Source: Aidingimonas lacisalsi (GTDB taxonomy: Bacteria; Pseudomonadota; Gammaproteobacteria; Pseudomonadales; Halomonadaceae). From it: a stretch of DNA of 64,000 nt. The notes under the pieces were generated by a model. It searched no databases and was not told the DNA's origin. It saw only the letters and a list, made by a program, of their open reading frames with translations. This document shows, in pieces, positions 11,548 through 19,994 of this stretch. Position 1 is the stretch's first letter; each line of letters starts with the position of its first letter. Where the stretch lies: the NCBI RefSeq assembly GCF_008079445.1, contig NZ_VRYH01000010.1, forward strand, positions 20,272-84,271. Direction: 5' to 3'. The position numbers were made by a program, and so were the translations under genes.

Positions 11548-11780
11548 TCTTCCTCATGAGCCCGCTGTGCACGTTCCAAACGTTTACGGTGCTTGTTTTT
11601 CCGATACAGGCGTGCCGTGGCGATACTCAATGCCGCGACCAACATCCCCCCCAACGTCACAGCTTGCCAAGGTCGCGCCGCATCCGCTAACAGCGTCTCC
11701 AGCGTCAAGATGGTGATGAAGCCTATTGCCTGACTGGCAATGGCTAGGGCACGCAGGGTATCGAAAGACGTTCCAGCCAT
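11544..11780 (-). CDS. Small two-helix membrane protein, function unknown
   Basis: 78 residues. Two hydrophobic segments (about 9-31 and 36-58) are followed by a basic tail (RLYRKNKHRKRLERAQRAHEED), so a positive-inside topology would place the tail in the cytoplasm. I do not recognise the family. A clean frame and a tight convergent end with the VOC gene support it being real. Confidence 0.55.
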   Translation of the reverse strand: MAGTSFDTLRALAIASQAIGFITILTLETLLADAARPWQAVTLGGMLVAALSIATARLYRKNKHRKRLERAQRAHEED

Positions 11781-11904
11781 GCAGGCACTCCATGACGAGG
11801 TCGAAGGCCACTCAATGAATGGGTGACATCCATGTCATGATGACAGTAGGCTTGCCTATCGTCACCCCACACCAAACTCGACGAGTTGGAGCTCTACCTC
11901 TGTC

Positions 11905-12705
11905 ATGGACGCTCTCGCCATTGGTCCACTACTGATTTCATTACCTCGATTGTATGCGTTCGCAACAGGCTTGGTACTGCTGTTCGTCAGTACGTTCTTA
12001 CTCAAGTTGACACGACGCGCGCATACCCGGTGGTTCAACCCGATGGTGCTGTTCTGGTTGCTAGGCGCCCGTTTCGGCCACATAGCGATGAACATCGACG
12101 CATACCAAGGCGCCCTGCTGGATATGTTCAAACTTTGGCAACCTGGATACAGCACCGTCTGGGGCTTGATCGCCGCCATAGGCTGGTCAATCTGGGTCTT
12201 CCGCCGACAGGTCCGACCGCTCTTGAGTGCCTGCTCCATGCTGATAGCCGGCACTGTTCTATGGCTGATCATCACGGCCTGGAACCCGTTGGGCAGCACG
12301 CTCCCCATTCAGCAGATACCCGACATCACGTTGAAGACTCTGGAAGGTGACGAACTCAACCTACGCGATATCGAGGACGAACGTGTTCTGGTCAACTTAT
12401 GGGCGACATGGTGTCCACCTTGCTTACGCGAAATGCCATTGCTCGAAGAGGCCGATGCACACAACGACGTGACGGTCGTCATCGTCAACCAAGGTGAGGA
12501 CCTTTTGCAGGCGTCACGTTACCTGGACGAGCAGGAGCTCGACTTTCGTTATGCACTACTCGATCCGCAGCAGGAGCTCACCATGTTGAGCCAAGCGCCA
12601 GGGCTCCCTACCACCATGCTGTTCGATAGTGATGGCAACACCTTGGAACACCATGCCGGTGAACTGAGCCGGAGCCAACTGCGTGCCTGGCTAGACCGGC
12701 ACTGA
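11905..12705 (+). CDS. TlpA-type thioredoxin fused to an Lgt-like membrane domain
   Basis: 266 residues. The N-terminal part (about 1-130) has four hydrophobic segments, including FWLLGARFGHIAMN, which resembles the core of prolipoprotein diacylglyceryl transferase, but lacks its catalytic HGG-type motif. The C-terminal part (about 140-266) is a TlpA/ResA-like thioredoxin fold with WATWCPPC and the cis-proline segment GLPTTMLFDSDG. The thioredoxin half should face the periplasm and act as a disulfide reductase. The substrate is unknown. There is no cytochrome maturation gene nearby. It lies upstream of rapA on the same strand. Confidence 0.8.
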   Translation: MDALAIGPLLISLPRLYAFATGLVLLFVSTFLLKLTRRAHTRWFNPMVLFWLLGARFGHIAMNIDAYQGALLDMFKLWQPGYSTVWGLIAAIGWSIWVFRRQVRPLLSACSMLIAGTVLWLIITAWNPLGSTLPIQQIPDITLKTLEGDELNLRDIEDERVLVNLWATWCPPCLREMPLLEEADAHNDVTVVIVNQGEDLLQASRYLDEQELDFRYALLDPQQELTMLSQAPGLPTTMLFDSDGNTLEHHAGELSRSQLRAWLDRH

Positions 12706-12843
12706 TTCATGTCACGCTAGCGGCCGAAATGCTTAAGCGTGCCACGACTTTCCGTTACCATACTGCGCCCCGACACCAGGCCGCCAAGCCCAGCGGTCTT
12801 GTCGTCAGGTCACCGCAATGTCATCTCTATCACTCGAGGCATC

Positions 12844-15807
12844 ATGAGCGATTTTTCTCCCGGGCAACGCTGGATCAGTGACGGTGAAGCCGAACTGGGT
12901 CTAGGCACGGTCCTCAATTGCGACAACCGCATGGTGACGGTGCTGTTTGCCGCCAGCCAGGAAACCCGCACCTACAGTACTCGCCAACCACCGTTGACAC
13001 GCGTCGTCTTCGGCAGCGGCGACCGTGTACAGTCGACGGAAGGCTGGCAACTCATCGTCGATGACAGCAAGGAAGTCAATGGACTGATCGTCTATATAGG
13101 TGAGGATTCTCAAGGTCACTGGCGAGAGCTTCCCGAAGCGCAACTCGCCGATACCATGCAGTTCGACCAGGCAAGGGACCGCCTGCTGACAGGCCAGGTC
13201 GACCGTAATGACTGGTTCGATTTGCGTTATCGGACGCTGCACCATCACCAGCGTACCGAACGCAATCCCGCGCTTGGACTCTCGGGTCCCAAGGTCGATC
13301 TGATTCCCCATCAGCTATATATCGCTGACGAAGTCGCAAATCGTCATGCGCCTCGGGTGCTGCTGGCGGATGAAGTCGGGCTGGGAAAAACCATTGAAGC
13401 CGGTTTGGTCCTGCACCGCTTGCTGCTTAGTGGTCGTGCGGAACGGGCACTCATTCTGGTACCGGATAGCTTATCTCACCAATGGCTGGTTGAACTGCTC
13501 CGCCGTTTCGCTCTGGATGTCACCCTGCTCGACGAGCAACAGAGTCAGGCTCATGGCCATGCCAATCCTTTCGAATCAGGTCAGTTGATCCTGGCAAGCC
13601 AACAGTGGCTGTTCGCCGATCCATATCGTCAACAACAGGCCGAAGCTTGCGCATGGGACATCCTGATCGTGGATGAAGCACACCATCTTGATTGGACACC
13701 TGAACACACCGGGCCTGGCTATGCCTGCGTGGAACGTATGGCGTCGCTCATTCCCGCGATTCTGCTACTGACCGCGACGCCGGAACAGATGGGATTGACC
13801 AGCCACTTCGCACGCCTACGGCTCCTGGACCCGGACCGCTACCACGACCTCGAGACGTTCAAGCATGAAGAGCAGGGCTATGTGCGCGTTGCCGATGCCA
13901 TCGAGGCCTTGGACCGGCTCCCAGTCGATGACGGGGAGGTCGCACAGAGCGATTACGATGCGATCACTACCGTCATTGATGATCCGGATAGCCAGGCATT
14001 GCTGGACATACTGACCACCACGGAAAGCGATGAACAGCAACGAGCGTCGGCCAGATCCCAGCTACGTGACCAACTACTGGACCGACATGGCACTGGACGA
14101 GTCATGTTTCGCAACAGTCGCCGCCATGTCGCAGGTTTCCCGGAACGTAACGTTCATATTACGACGCTGGAAGCACCTGCGGCCTACCGTCGTCTATTGA
14201 GGCGACTCGAGAGAGATGAGGAATACCTCGACGAGTTACTGATCGCTACCGGGCTCGATCACCCCGAGGCGGTGCTCTATCTCGATGCCATGTACCGTCA
14301 ATTGCACGCTCAAGCACCGGACACGTCACCTTGGTGGCAGTTCGATCCACGTGTCAACTGGTTGCTGGAGCGCCTACAGGCAGTTGGCAAAGAGGAAGGC
14401 TCCAACGGCAAGATGCTCGTCATCACTCACCACCGGGAAACGGCATTGGAGCTGGCCGAAGGGTTAAGGACTCTGGAAGGTATCCAGGCTCCCGTCTTCC
14501 ATGAGGGGATGAGCCTTGTCGAACGCGATCGGGCAGCCGCAGAGTTTGCGGACGACGAGACCGGCTGCCAGGTTCTGATCTGTTCAGAGATCGGTTCTGA
14601 AGGACGGAATTTCCAGTTCTGCCACCACTTGGTGATGTTCGATCTACCACCGCACCCAGATCAGCTTGAACAGCGGATCGGACGACTCGACCGTATCGGC
14701 CAGCAGCACGCCATCGATATCCATGTCCCGGTGTTCAACGATAGCCCCGGTGAACGTCTACTACGCTGGTATCGTGACGGTATGGAAGCATTCGGTGCGC
14801 CGACGGGTGTGGGTAGTGAGCTCTATGATGCGTTCGGCGATGCGCTCGCGGATGCGCTCCTGAATGACGAGGAGCTACAGGAAGTCATCGACGAGACGCA
14901 CTCGATGTATCAATCGCGCCTGCGTGAATACGCTGCTGGTCGCCATCGCCTGCTGGAACATAATGCCTGTCGCCACGACCGCGCCCAGACCGTGATTGAT
15001 TCCATCAGGGAACTCGATGACGATCCTGCCTTACCACGCTACCTGGATAGGGCTCTGGATGTCTTTGGTGTCGACGATACCTCCTTGGGGGGTGATCTGA
15101 TCCACCTAAAACCTGGACCGCAAATGCTCGATGGGTTACCCGGGTTAGCCAAGGAGGAAGCAGGATTCACCGCTACATTATCGCGGCAATGCGCTCTGGC
15201 ACGAGACGATGTGCAGCGTCTCTCGTGGGAGCACCCGCTGTTACGCGAGATCATGGGGCGCATCTTGTCAGGCACCATGGGCAACACCGCTCTCGCGTTA
15301 CTCAAACACCCGGCCATTCCGGCAGGGAGGTTGATGGTCGAACTGGTCTTTCGCACTCATTGTCCGGCTCCCAAGCGTTTGCATGTCAACCGTTTCCTGC
15401 CCGCTACCGCCGTCCGCGTGCTGCTGGATGAATCCGGCATCAACCTGACCGACAAAGTGTCCTTCAACGGTTTGTCGAAGAACCTGCAGAAGGTCAAGAA
15501 AGCGGTGGCACGGGATTTGATCAAGAACCGTCATGACCAGCTACGTGAGATGCTGTCCAACGGCGAGCGAGAGGCCGACCGGGAGTTGCCAAGCATCGTT
15601 GAAGCGGCGCAAACGCGCATGCGCAAGACCCTGGACGGAGAATTGATTCGACTGCAAGCCCTGGCTCGCCACAATCCTTCGGTACGTCCTGACGAATTGC
15701 AAGCCTTGCAAGACGAGCGCTCCGCCTTGAATGGAGCACTCGACAATACCCGGCTGCGCCTGGATGCCGCTCGAGTCATCGTTACCGTGGAACAGGAAGA
15801 ACGCTAG
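12844..15807 (+). CDS. rapA: RNA polymerase-associated ATPase RapA
   Basis: Swi2/Snf2-type translocase that recycles stalled RNA polymerase. I chose the ATG at 12844 ([21 protein letters not shown]), which matches the RapA N-terminus and has GAGG 5 nt upstream. This gives 987 residues (E. coli 968). Motifs: [13 protein letters not shown] (Walker A, about 174-186), [10 protein letters not shown] (DEAH, about 274), [10 protein letters not shown] (motif III), and [12 protein letters not shown] (motif VI, about 606-617). The 3' end overlaps the convergent yfcH by 4 nt. Confidence 0.96.
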   Translation: MSDFSPGQRWISDGEAELGLGTVLNCDNRMVTVLFAASQETRTYSTRQPPLTRVVFGSGDRVQSTEGWQLIVDDSKEVNGLIVYIGEDSQGHWRELPEAQLADTMQFDQARDRLLTGQVDRNDWFDLRYRTLHHHQRTERNPALGLSGPKVDLIPHQLYIADEVANRHAPRVLLADEVGLGKTIEAGLVLHRLLLSGRAERALILVPDSLSHQWLVELLRRFALDVTLLDEQQSQAHGHANPFESGQLILASQQWLFADPYRQQQAEACAWDILIVDEAHHLDWTPEHTGPGYACVERMASLIPAILLLTATPEQMGLTSHFARLRLLDPDRYHDLETFKHEEQGYVRVADAIEALDRLPVDDGEVAQSDYDAITTVIDDPDSQALLDILTTTESDEQQRASARSQLRDQLLDRHGTGRVMFRNSRRHVAGFPERNVHITTLEAPAAYRRLLRRLERDEEYLDELLIATGLDHPEAVLYLDAMYRQLHAQAPDTSPWWQFDPRVNWLLERLQAVGKEEGSNGKMLVITHHRETALELAEGLRTLEGIQAPVFHEGMSLVERDRAAAEFADDETGCQVLICSEIGSEGRNFQFCHHLVMFDLPPHPDQLEQRIGRLDRIGQQHAIDIHVPVFNDSPGERLLRWYRDGMEAFGAPTGVGSELYDAFGDALADALLNDEELQEVIDETHSMYQSRLREYAAGRHRLLEHNACRHDRAQTVIDSIRELDDDPALPRYLDRALDVFGVDDTSLGGDLIHLKPGPQMLDGLPGLAKEEAGFTATLSRQCALARDDVQRLSWEHPLLREIMGRILSGTMGNTALALLKHPAIPAGRLMVELVFRTHCPAPKRLHVNRFLPATAVRVLLDESGINLTDKVSFNGLSKNLQKVKKAVARDLIKNRHDQLREMLSNGEREADRELPSIVEAAQTRMRKTLDGELIRLQALARHNPSVRPDELQALQDERSALNGALDNTRLRLDAARVIVTVEQEER

Positions 15808-16697
15808 CCGAGAATATCCGCCAGCGCTGTATCCGCGGTCGGGAAACGAAAGTCAAACCCGGCTGCCTGTAACCGCGCGGGCCGCATGTCGGCTCCGGTC
15901 AACAGTAGCCGGGACATCTCACCCAATCCAAGCTTGAGCAAAGGTGCCGGCACCGCCAGCACTGCCGGACGATTCAGTCGCTTTGCCAGCAATTTCGTGA
16001 ATTCCGCGTTGGTCACTGGATGAGGAGCCGAGCCATTGAACGGCCCGGCCAGCCCTTCGTTGACTAGCAGGAACTCGATGGCGCTCACGAGGTCCTCGCG
16101 GTGTATCCACGGCATAAATTGCCGTCCATTCCCCAGCCGCCCTCCCAGACCCAGCTTGAAGGGGAGCAACAGCCGCGACAGCGTTCCACCATTAGGACCC
16201 AGCACCAGTCCGATACGTAAAATCACCAGACGTACCCCACATTCCTCGACCTCCCGAGCGGCATTTTCCCACCGCTCGCATAGCCGATGAGCGAATTCAT
16301 CATGGGGCGGTGTCCGTTCCGAAACTTCCCGGCTTCCCTGATCACCGTAATATCCCATAGCAGATCCGGACACCATGACACTCGGGGGCGTCGGCATATG
16401 GCGACAAAGCATCACCAGATCGCGCGTGATGTTGACCCGTGACTCGATCAACCGCTGTTTCTGCGACTCGCTCCAGCGTTTATCGGCAATGGGCTCTCCC
16501 GCCAGGTTCACGATAGCCTCGGGTCGCCATTCAATGGCGTTCAAGATCGCCGTTTCCAGACACACCCCTGCCGGCAACCGCTCACGAGCTCTATCCGGAT
16601 CTCGCGAGATCACCAGAACTTCATGTCCCGATGCCATCAGACGTTCGCAGAGACGGCGTCCTACGAAGCCGCTACCACCGGTAACCAGGACACGCAT
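15804..16697 (-). CDS. yfcH: TIGR01777-family epimerase-like SDR protein
   Basis: 297 residues. The extended SDR fold begins [20 protein letters not shown], with the GGSGFVG dinucleotide-binding loop at 7-13. Family segments follow: [31 protein letters not shown] (with the YYG tyrosine) and [16 protein letters not shown]. Members are annotated as nucleoside-diphosphate sugar epimerases but the substrate is unknown. A photolyase and its regulator lie 1.6 kb away on the other strand; a functional link is possible but not shown. Confidence 0.85.
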   Translation of the reverse strand: MRVLVTGGSGFVGRRLCERLMASGHEVLVISRDPDRARERLPAGVCLETAILNAIEWRPEAIVNLAGEPIADKRWSESQKQRLIESRVNITRDLVMLCRHMPTPPSVMVSGSAMGYYGDQGSREVSERTPPHDEFAHRLCERWENAAREVEECGVRLVILRIGLVLGPNGGTLSRLLLPFKLGLGGRLGNGRQFMPWIHREDLVSAIEFLLVNEGLAGPFNGSAPHPVTNAEFTKLLAKRLNRPAVLAVPAPLLKLGLGEMSRLLLTGADMRPARLQAAGFDFRFPTADTALADILG

Positions 16698-16826
16698 CGT
16701 TTGGATTCCTCATCACGCCGTTCGGCTCCCAAGGGAATGCCGAGTTATACAGAATTTATACGTATCTGTTAGTCTAGAAGAGAATGACTCTCACGCCCAT
16801 GACTCGACCCAGGAGACGACTCACTC

Positions 16827-17195
16827 ATGACCAAGGCATTGATCCTTCTGGCGCATGGCTCCCGCGATCCCAATTGGCGAGCGCCATTCGACGCACTTGA
16901 AACGACGCTGGCACAACGCCAGGACACACCACTGCGGTTAGCCTACATGGAGTTGTGCTCCCCCTCTCTTGAACAGGTCGTGGCAGATCTGGAAACCATC
17001 GGTATCCAGCAGGCCGATGTGCTTCCCTTATTCTTTGCCGCCGGACGACACCTGCGTGAGGACGTCCCCTCACAAATAGAGGCACTCCATGATGCACATT
17101 CCGGTATTGAGCTGACGCTATTGGCACCCATCGGTGATCATCCGGCCTTTATCGATGCTCTGGTGAATATCATCGAATCCAGATCCGGCTCATGA
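16827..17195 (+). CDS. Small CbiX/SirB-type sirohydrochlorin chelatase-like protein
   Basis: 122 residues, the size of the short CbiX form. It starts MTKALILLAHGSRDPNW, with the chelatase histidine in LLAHGSRDP at about residue 10. The second motif PLFFAAGRHLREDVP holds the other histidine at about 75. The fold inserts metal (Co or Fe) into sirohydrochlorin. No siroheme or cobalamin genes adjoin it, so the actual metal and pathway are open. AGGAGA lies 10 nt ahead of the ATG. Confidence 0.8.
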   Translation: MTKALILLAHGSRDPNWRAPFDALETTLAQRQDTPLRLAYMELCSPSLEQVVADLETIGIQQADVLPLFFAAGRHLREDVPSQIEALHDAHSGIELTLLAPIGDHPAFIDALVNIIESRSGS

Positions 17196-17216
17196 CCCAT
17201 TTAACCAAACATATTT

Positions 17217-17240
17217 TGTACAAAGGGATTGCCTTGTACA
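17217..17240. promoter_or_regulatory. LitR/PplR-type operator, TGTACA-N12-TGTACA
   Basis: Two exact TGTACA hexamers (17217-17222 and 17235-17240) separated by exactly 12 nt. This fits the consensus T(G/A)TACA-N12-TGTACA that I recall for the class II LitR regulator of Pseudomonas putida. It lies 125 nt ahead of the merR-type gene and its photolyase partner. It would serve as autoregulatory operator for both. Confidence 0.75.
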
Positions 17241-17364
17241 ACAAGTTGCACCATCCTAGCACCACTAAACCGCTAGTGTCGGCGTCGGTGCGGATCCCGC
17301 CCTCCAACCAGGCCGGCATGTGCGGCTGTTCTCGTGTCGATTCAACGAAGGGGCTCCAGAGTGC

Positions 17365-18276
17365 ATGAGTGACAAGGCGACGAATCCAACCGATGCGCCC
17401 CTGTATCCGATTCGTGAAGTCTCTCGGTTGACCGGGGTCAATTCGGTCACGCTACGTGCCTGGGAGCGCCGCTATGGCCTGATTCAGCCCCAGCGAACCC
17501 CGAAAGGTCACCGACTTTACGCTCGCGATGACATCGAGCGCATCGAGCAGATCCTACAATGGCTGAACCGCGGAGTTCCCGTCAGCCAAGTACGTGAGTT
17601 ACTCGACCAACCGCAAGCCGTTGAAACGCCGGAACCCGCAGCCGGAGATTGGCCCAGTCAACGCCAGCAACTCATTGCCGCTTTGGAAGCGTACGATCTC
17701 TCTAGACTGGATTCGTTATTCAATCAATGCATGGCGCTTTACCCCCTGGCCACCTGTTTGAATGAACTCTTCAAACCCATCGTGGAAACGCTCGAAGAGC
17801 ACTGGAGCGAACAACTCGGCGCCACACTTCAGCAACGCACTCTGGAATCCTTCCTCCGAACCCGGGTCGGAACCCGCCTCTACCATGCCAACCTGATCAA
17901 TCAAGGGGCGACTCTCATGATCGGTCGACTCCCTGATGACCAAAGCAACTTATGGGAGCTGTTGATTGCCCTGGCAGCGTCACAAGCTGGCTACCGGGTT
18001 CAACTCTATGATGCAGCCCTGCCGATCAATGAGTTGCCTCTTGCAGTGGAGAGGCTCAAGATCAATGCTCTACTGCTATGCAGTGGGCAAGCCGAACGTG
18101 CTGAATTGATGCGGCGGCAACTCCCTCGTTTGGCAGATCAGTTGGATATCGTACTCGGCTTGTGTGGGCCGGTTGCCCGCATTCGCGCTGCCGAACTTAC
18201 CGATACCCAGGTTGCAGTCCTTGGCGATGACCCTCTGCAAGCCATTACCCGGTTGACACCGTTGATACGCCAGTAG
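17365..18276 (+). CDS. MerR-family regulator, class II LitR-like, likely light-response repressor of phrB
   Basis: 303 residues from the ATG at 17365. The N-terminal MerR helix-turn-helix is YPIREVSRLTGVNSVTLRAWERRYGL (about 13-38) followed by TPKGHRLYARDDI. The rest has the layout of the CarH/LitR B12 module: a helical bundle (about 95-190) and a Rossmann-like end. The usual ligand positions are changed: the bundle reads LQQRTLESF where E-H is expected, and the Rossmann part reads DDQSNLWELL in place of D/E-x-H. Direct B12 sensing is therefore unlikely. phrB follows 58 nt later and the operator above precedes it. Confidence 0.75.
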   Translation: MSDKATNPTDAPLYPIREVSRLTGVNSVTLRAWERRYGLIQPQRTPKGHRLYARDDIERIEQILQWLNRGVPVSQVRELLDQPQAVETPEPAAGDWPSQRQQLIAALEAYDLSRLDSLFNQCMALYPLATCLNELFKPIVETLEEHWSEQLGATLQQRTLESFLRTRVGTRLYHANLINQGATLMIGRLPDDQSNLWELLIALAASQAGYRVQLYDAALPINELPLAVERLKINALLLCSGQAERAELMRRQLPRLADQLDIVLGLCGPVARIRAAELTDTQVAVLGDDPLQAITRLTPLIRQ

Positions 18277-18334
18277 CCCTCATCATCAGACATGCCAGAA
18301 CCATAAGAGTCGCTGAGTAAGGAGATGCTTTCCT

Positions 18335-19756
18335 ATGGCAAGGCAACTGGTATGGTTTCGCAGTGACCTACGTACTACCGATAACACCGCGCTACAGGAA
18401 GCCGCTGCCAAGGGGCCTGTCATCGCGGTCTTCCTGCGCAGCACTCGCCAGTGGCAACACCATGGTCACGGCGCCAACAAACTGGATTTTTGGCAACGCG
18501 GTGTGGCCGCATTAGGCGATGAACTCGCAGGACTCAACATTCCTTTGCTCCACCGAGATATCGACTATTTCTCTGAGGCTCCCGCGGCACTCCTCGCGAT
18601 CATAAAAGACCTCGACATCACGACGGTGCATTTCAACCGCGAGTATCCGTTGAATGAATGGCGTCGCGATGAAGCGGTCATCGATACCCTTCGTCGCCAC
18701 GATGTCAGCGTTCATGGCTATACCGATGCCATTGCTTTCTCCCCCGGCGAACTACGTACCGGACAAGGCGACTTCTACAGTGTATTCACTCCCTTCAGTC
18801 GAGCCTGGCATCGACATATCACAGCGGAGCGACTGGCTCTTCGTGACACGTCAAACCCACAGCCCACCCTGGCCATATCCAGCGACCCTCGACCTCCCTC
18901 TGTCCCCATGGAGGATGCTGCCGTTGCCAGTCAGCTGTGGCCCGCTGGCCCCAGTGCCGCTGCCGATCGCCTGGAACGTTTCCTGACCTGCCGTGGCCGG
19001 CATTATCAATCTCAGCGTGATATACCAGCTGTGCATGGAACCAGTGAGCTGTCTCCCTACCTGGCACTGGGCATGATCTCTCATCGCCAATGTCTGCACG
19101 CCGTGCTCGATCACAATCACGGCAGCCTGTGTGAGGGCGACAAGGGGCTCGTTAGTTGGGTAAACGAACTCGTTTGGCGAGAATTCTACCAACACATCGT
19201 ATTCGGCTTTCCTGATATCTGCCGCTACCACCCTTTCCAGCCCGAGACCCAACGACTACCGTGGCGCAATGACCCGGAAGGCTTTCAAGCATGGTGTGAA
19301 GGTCGCACCGGTTATCCGATCGTCGATGCGGCCATGCGTCAGTTAGTTCAAACCGGATGGATGCACAACCGTCTGCGCATGGTCACCGCCATGTTCCTTA
19401 CCAAACATTTGCTGATCGACTGGCGTCAGGGCGAAGCGTTCTTCCTGCGTCATCTTGTCGATGGTGAATTCGCCGCCAACAATGGCGGCTGGCAATGGGC
19501 TGCATCGACCGGTACCGATGCGGCGCCCTACTTCCGAATTTTCAATCCCACCACTCAATCCAAACGGTTCGATCCGGAAGGTCGTTTCATTGCCCGTTTT
19601 GTCCCGGAATTGTCGAAGGTTGAAGGTAAGCGTCGCCACGCTCCAACGCCCGACCTACTCACCATTATCGACTACCCGTCCCCGATCGTGGATCACAAGG
19701 CAGCACGGCAACGTGCTCTTGATGCTTTCAAGTCGCTGAAATCTCAAGATAAATAG
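18335..19756 (+). CDS. phrB: Deoxyribodipyrimidine photolyase, class I CPD type
   Basis: Repairs UV-induced cyclobutane pyrimidine dimers using blue light. 473 residues, as in E. coli Phr (472). The N-terminal antenna domain begins RQLVWFRSDLRTTDNTAL. The FAD domain includes WVNELVWREFYQHI, TGYPIVDAAMRQL and WMHNRLRMVTAMFL. It also has NNGGWQWAASTGTDAAPYFRIFNP, with the tryptophan nearest the flavin. Same strand as the LitR-like gene, so probably one light-regulated unit. Confidence 0.96.
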   Translation: MARQLVWFRSDLRTTDNTALQEAAAKGPVIAVFLRSTRQWQHHGHGANKLDFWQRGVAALGDELAGLNIPLLHRDIDYFSEAPAALLAIIKDLDITTVHFNREYPLNEWRRDEAVIDTLRRHDVSVHGYTDAIAFSPGELRTGQGDFYSVFTPFSRAWHRHITAERLALRDTSNPQPTLAISSDPRPPSVPMEDAAVASQLWPAGPSAAADRLERFLTCRGRHYQSQRDIPAVHGTSELSPYLALGMISHRQCLHAVLDHNHGSLCEGDKGLVSWVNELVWREFYQHIVFGFPDICRYHPFQPETQRLPWRNDPEGFQAWCEGRTGYPIVDAAMRQLVQTGWMHNRLRMVTAMFLTKHLLIDWRQGEAFFLRHLVDGEFAANNGGWQWAASTGTDAAPYFRIFNPTTQSKRFDPEGRFIARFVPELSKVEGKRRHAPTPDLLTIIDYPSPIVDHKAARQRALDAFKSLKSQDK

Positions 19757-19826
19757 AAACCAACACAGGCCGTCGGCATGCAACATGATCCGGCACTGGA
19801 GATGTTTTGCACTTTTTGCAAAAATC

Positions 19827-19855
19827 TATACAAAACATGCACAAAAAGCTGTACA
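19827..19855. promoter_or_regulatory. Second LitR-like half-site pair with altered spacing
   Basis: TATACA (19827-19832) and TGTACA (19850-19855) are 17 nt apart rather than 12. They lie in the 238-nt gap between phrB and the GGDEF-EAL gene. On the plus strand only very short frames follow, for example 19899-19952 (17 codons, AGGA 8 nt upstream). Beyond that I see nothing in the gap. Confidence 0.3.
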
Positions 19856-19994
19856 AGGTTTACACTGAGGATGTCATCTTCAAGGCAGGACGGCATTGAT
19901 GTCAGTCTCGTCTACCCAGGCTTCGTTCCAACTCCCTGACAGGCCAAAATGATTTCGCCATGCCTATACGGACCACCTCAGAGGCAGCAACGAA

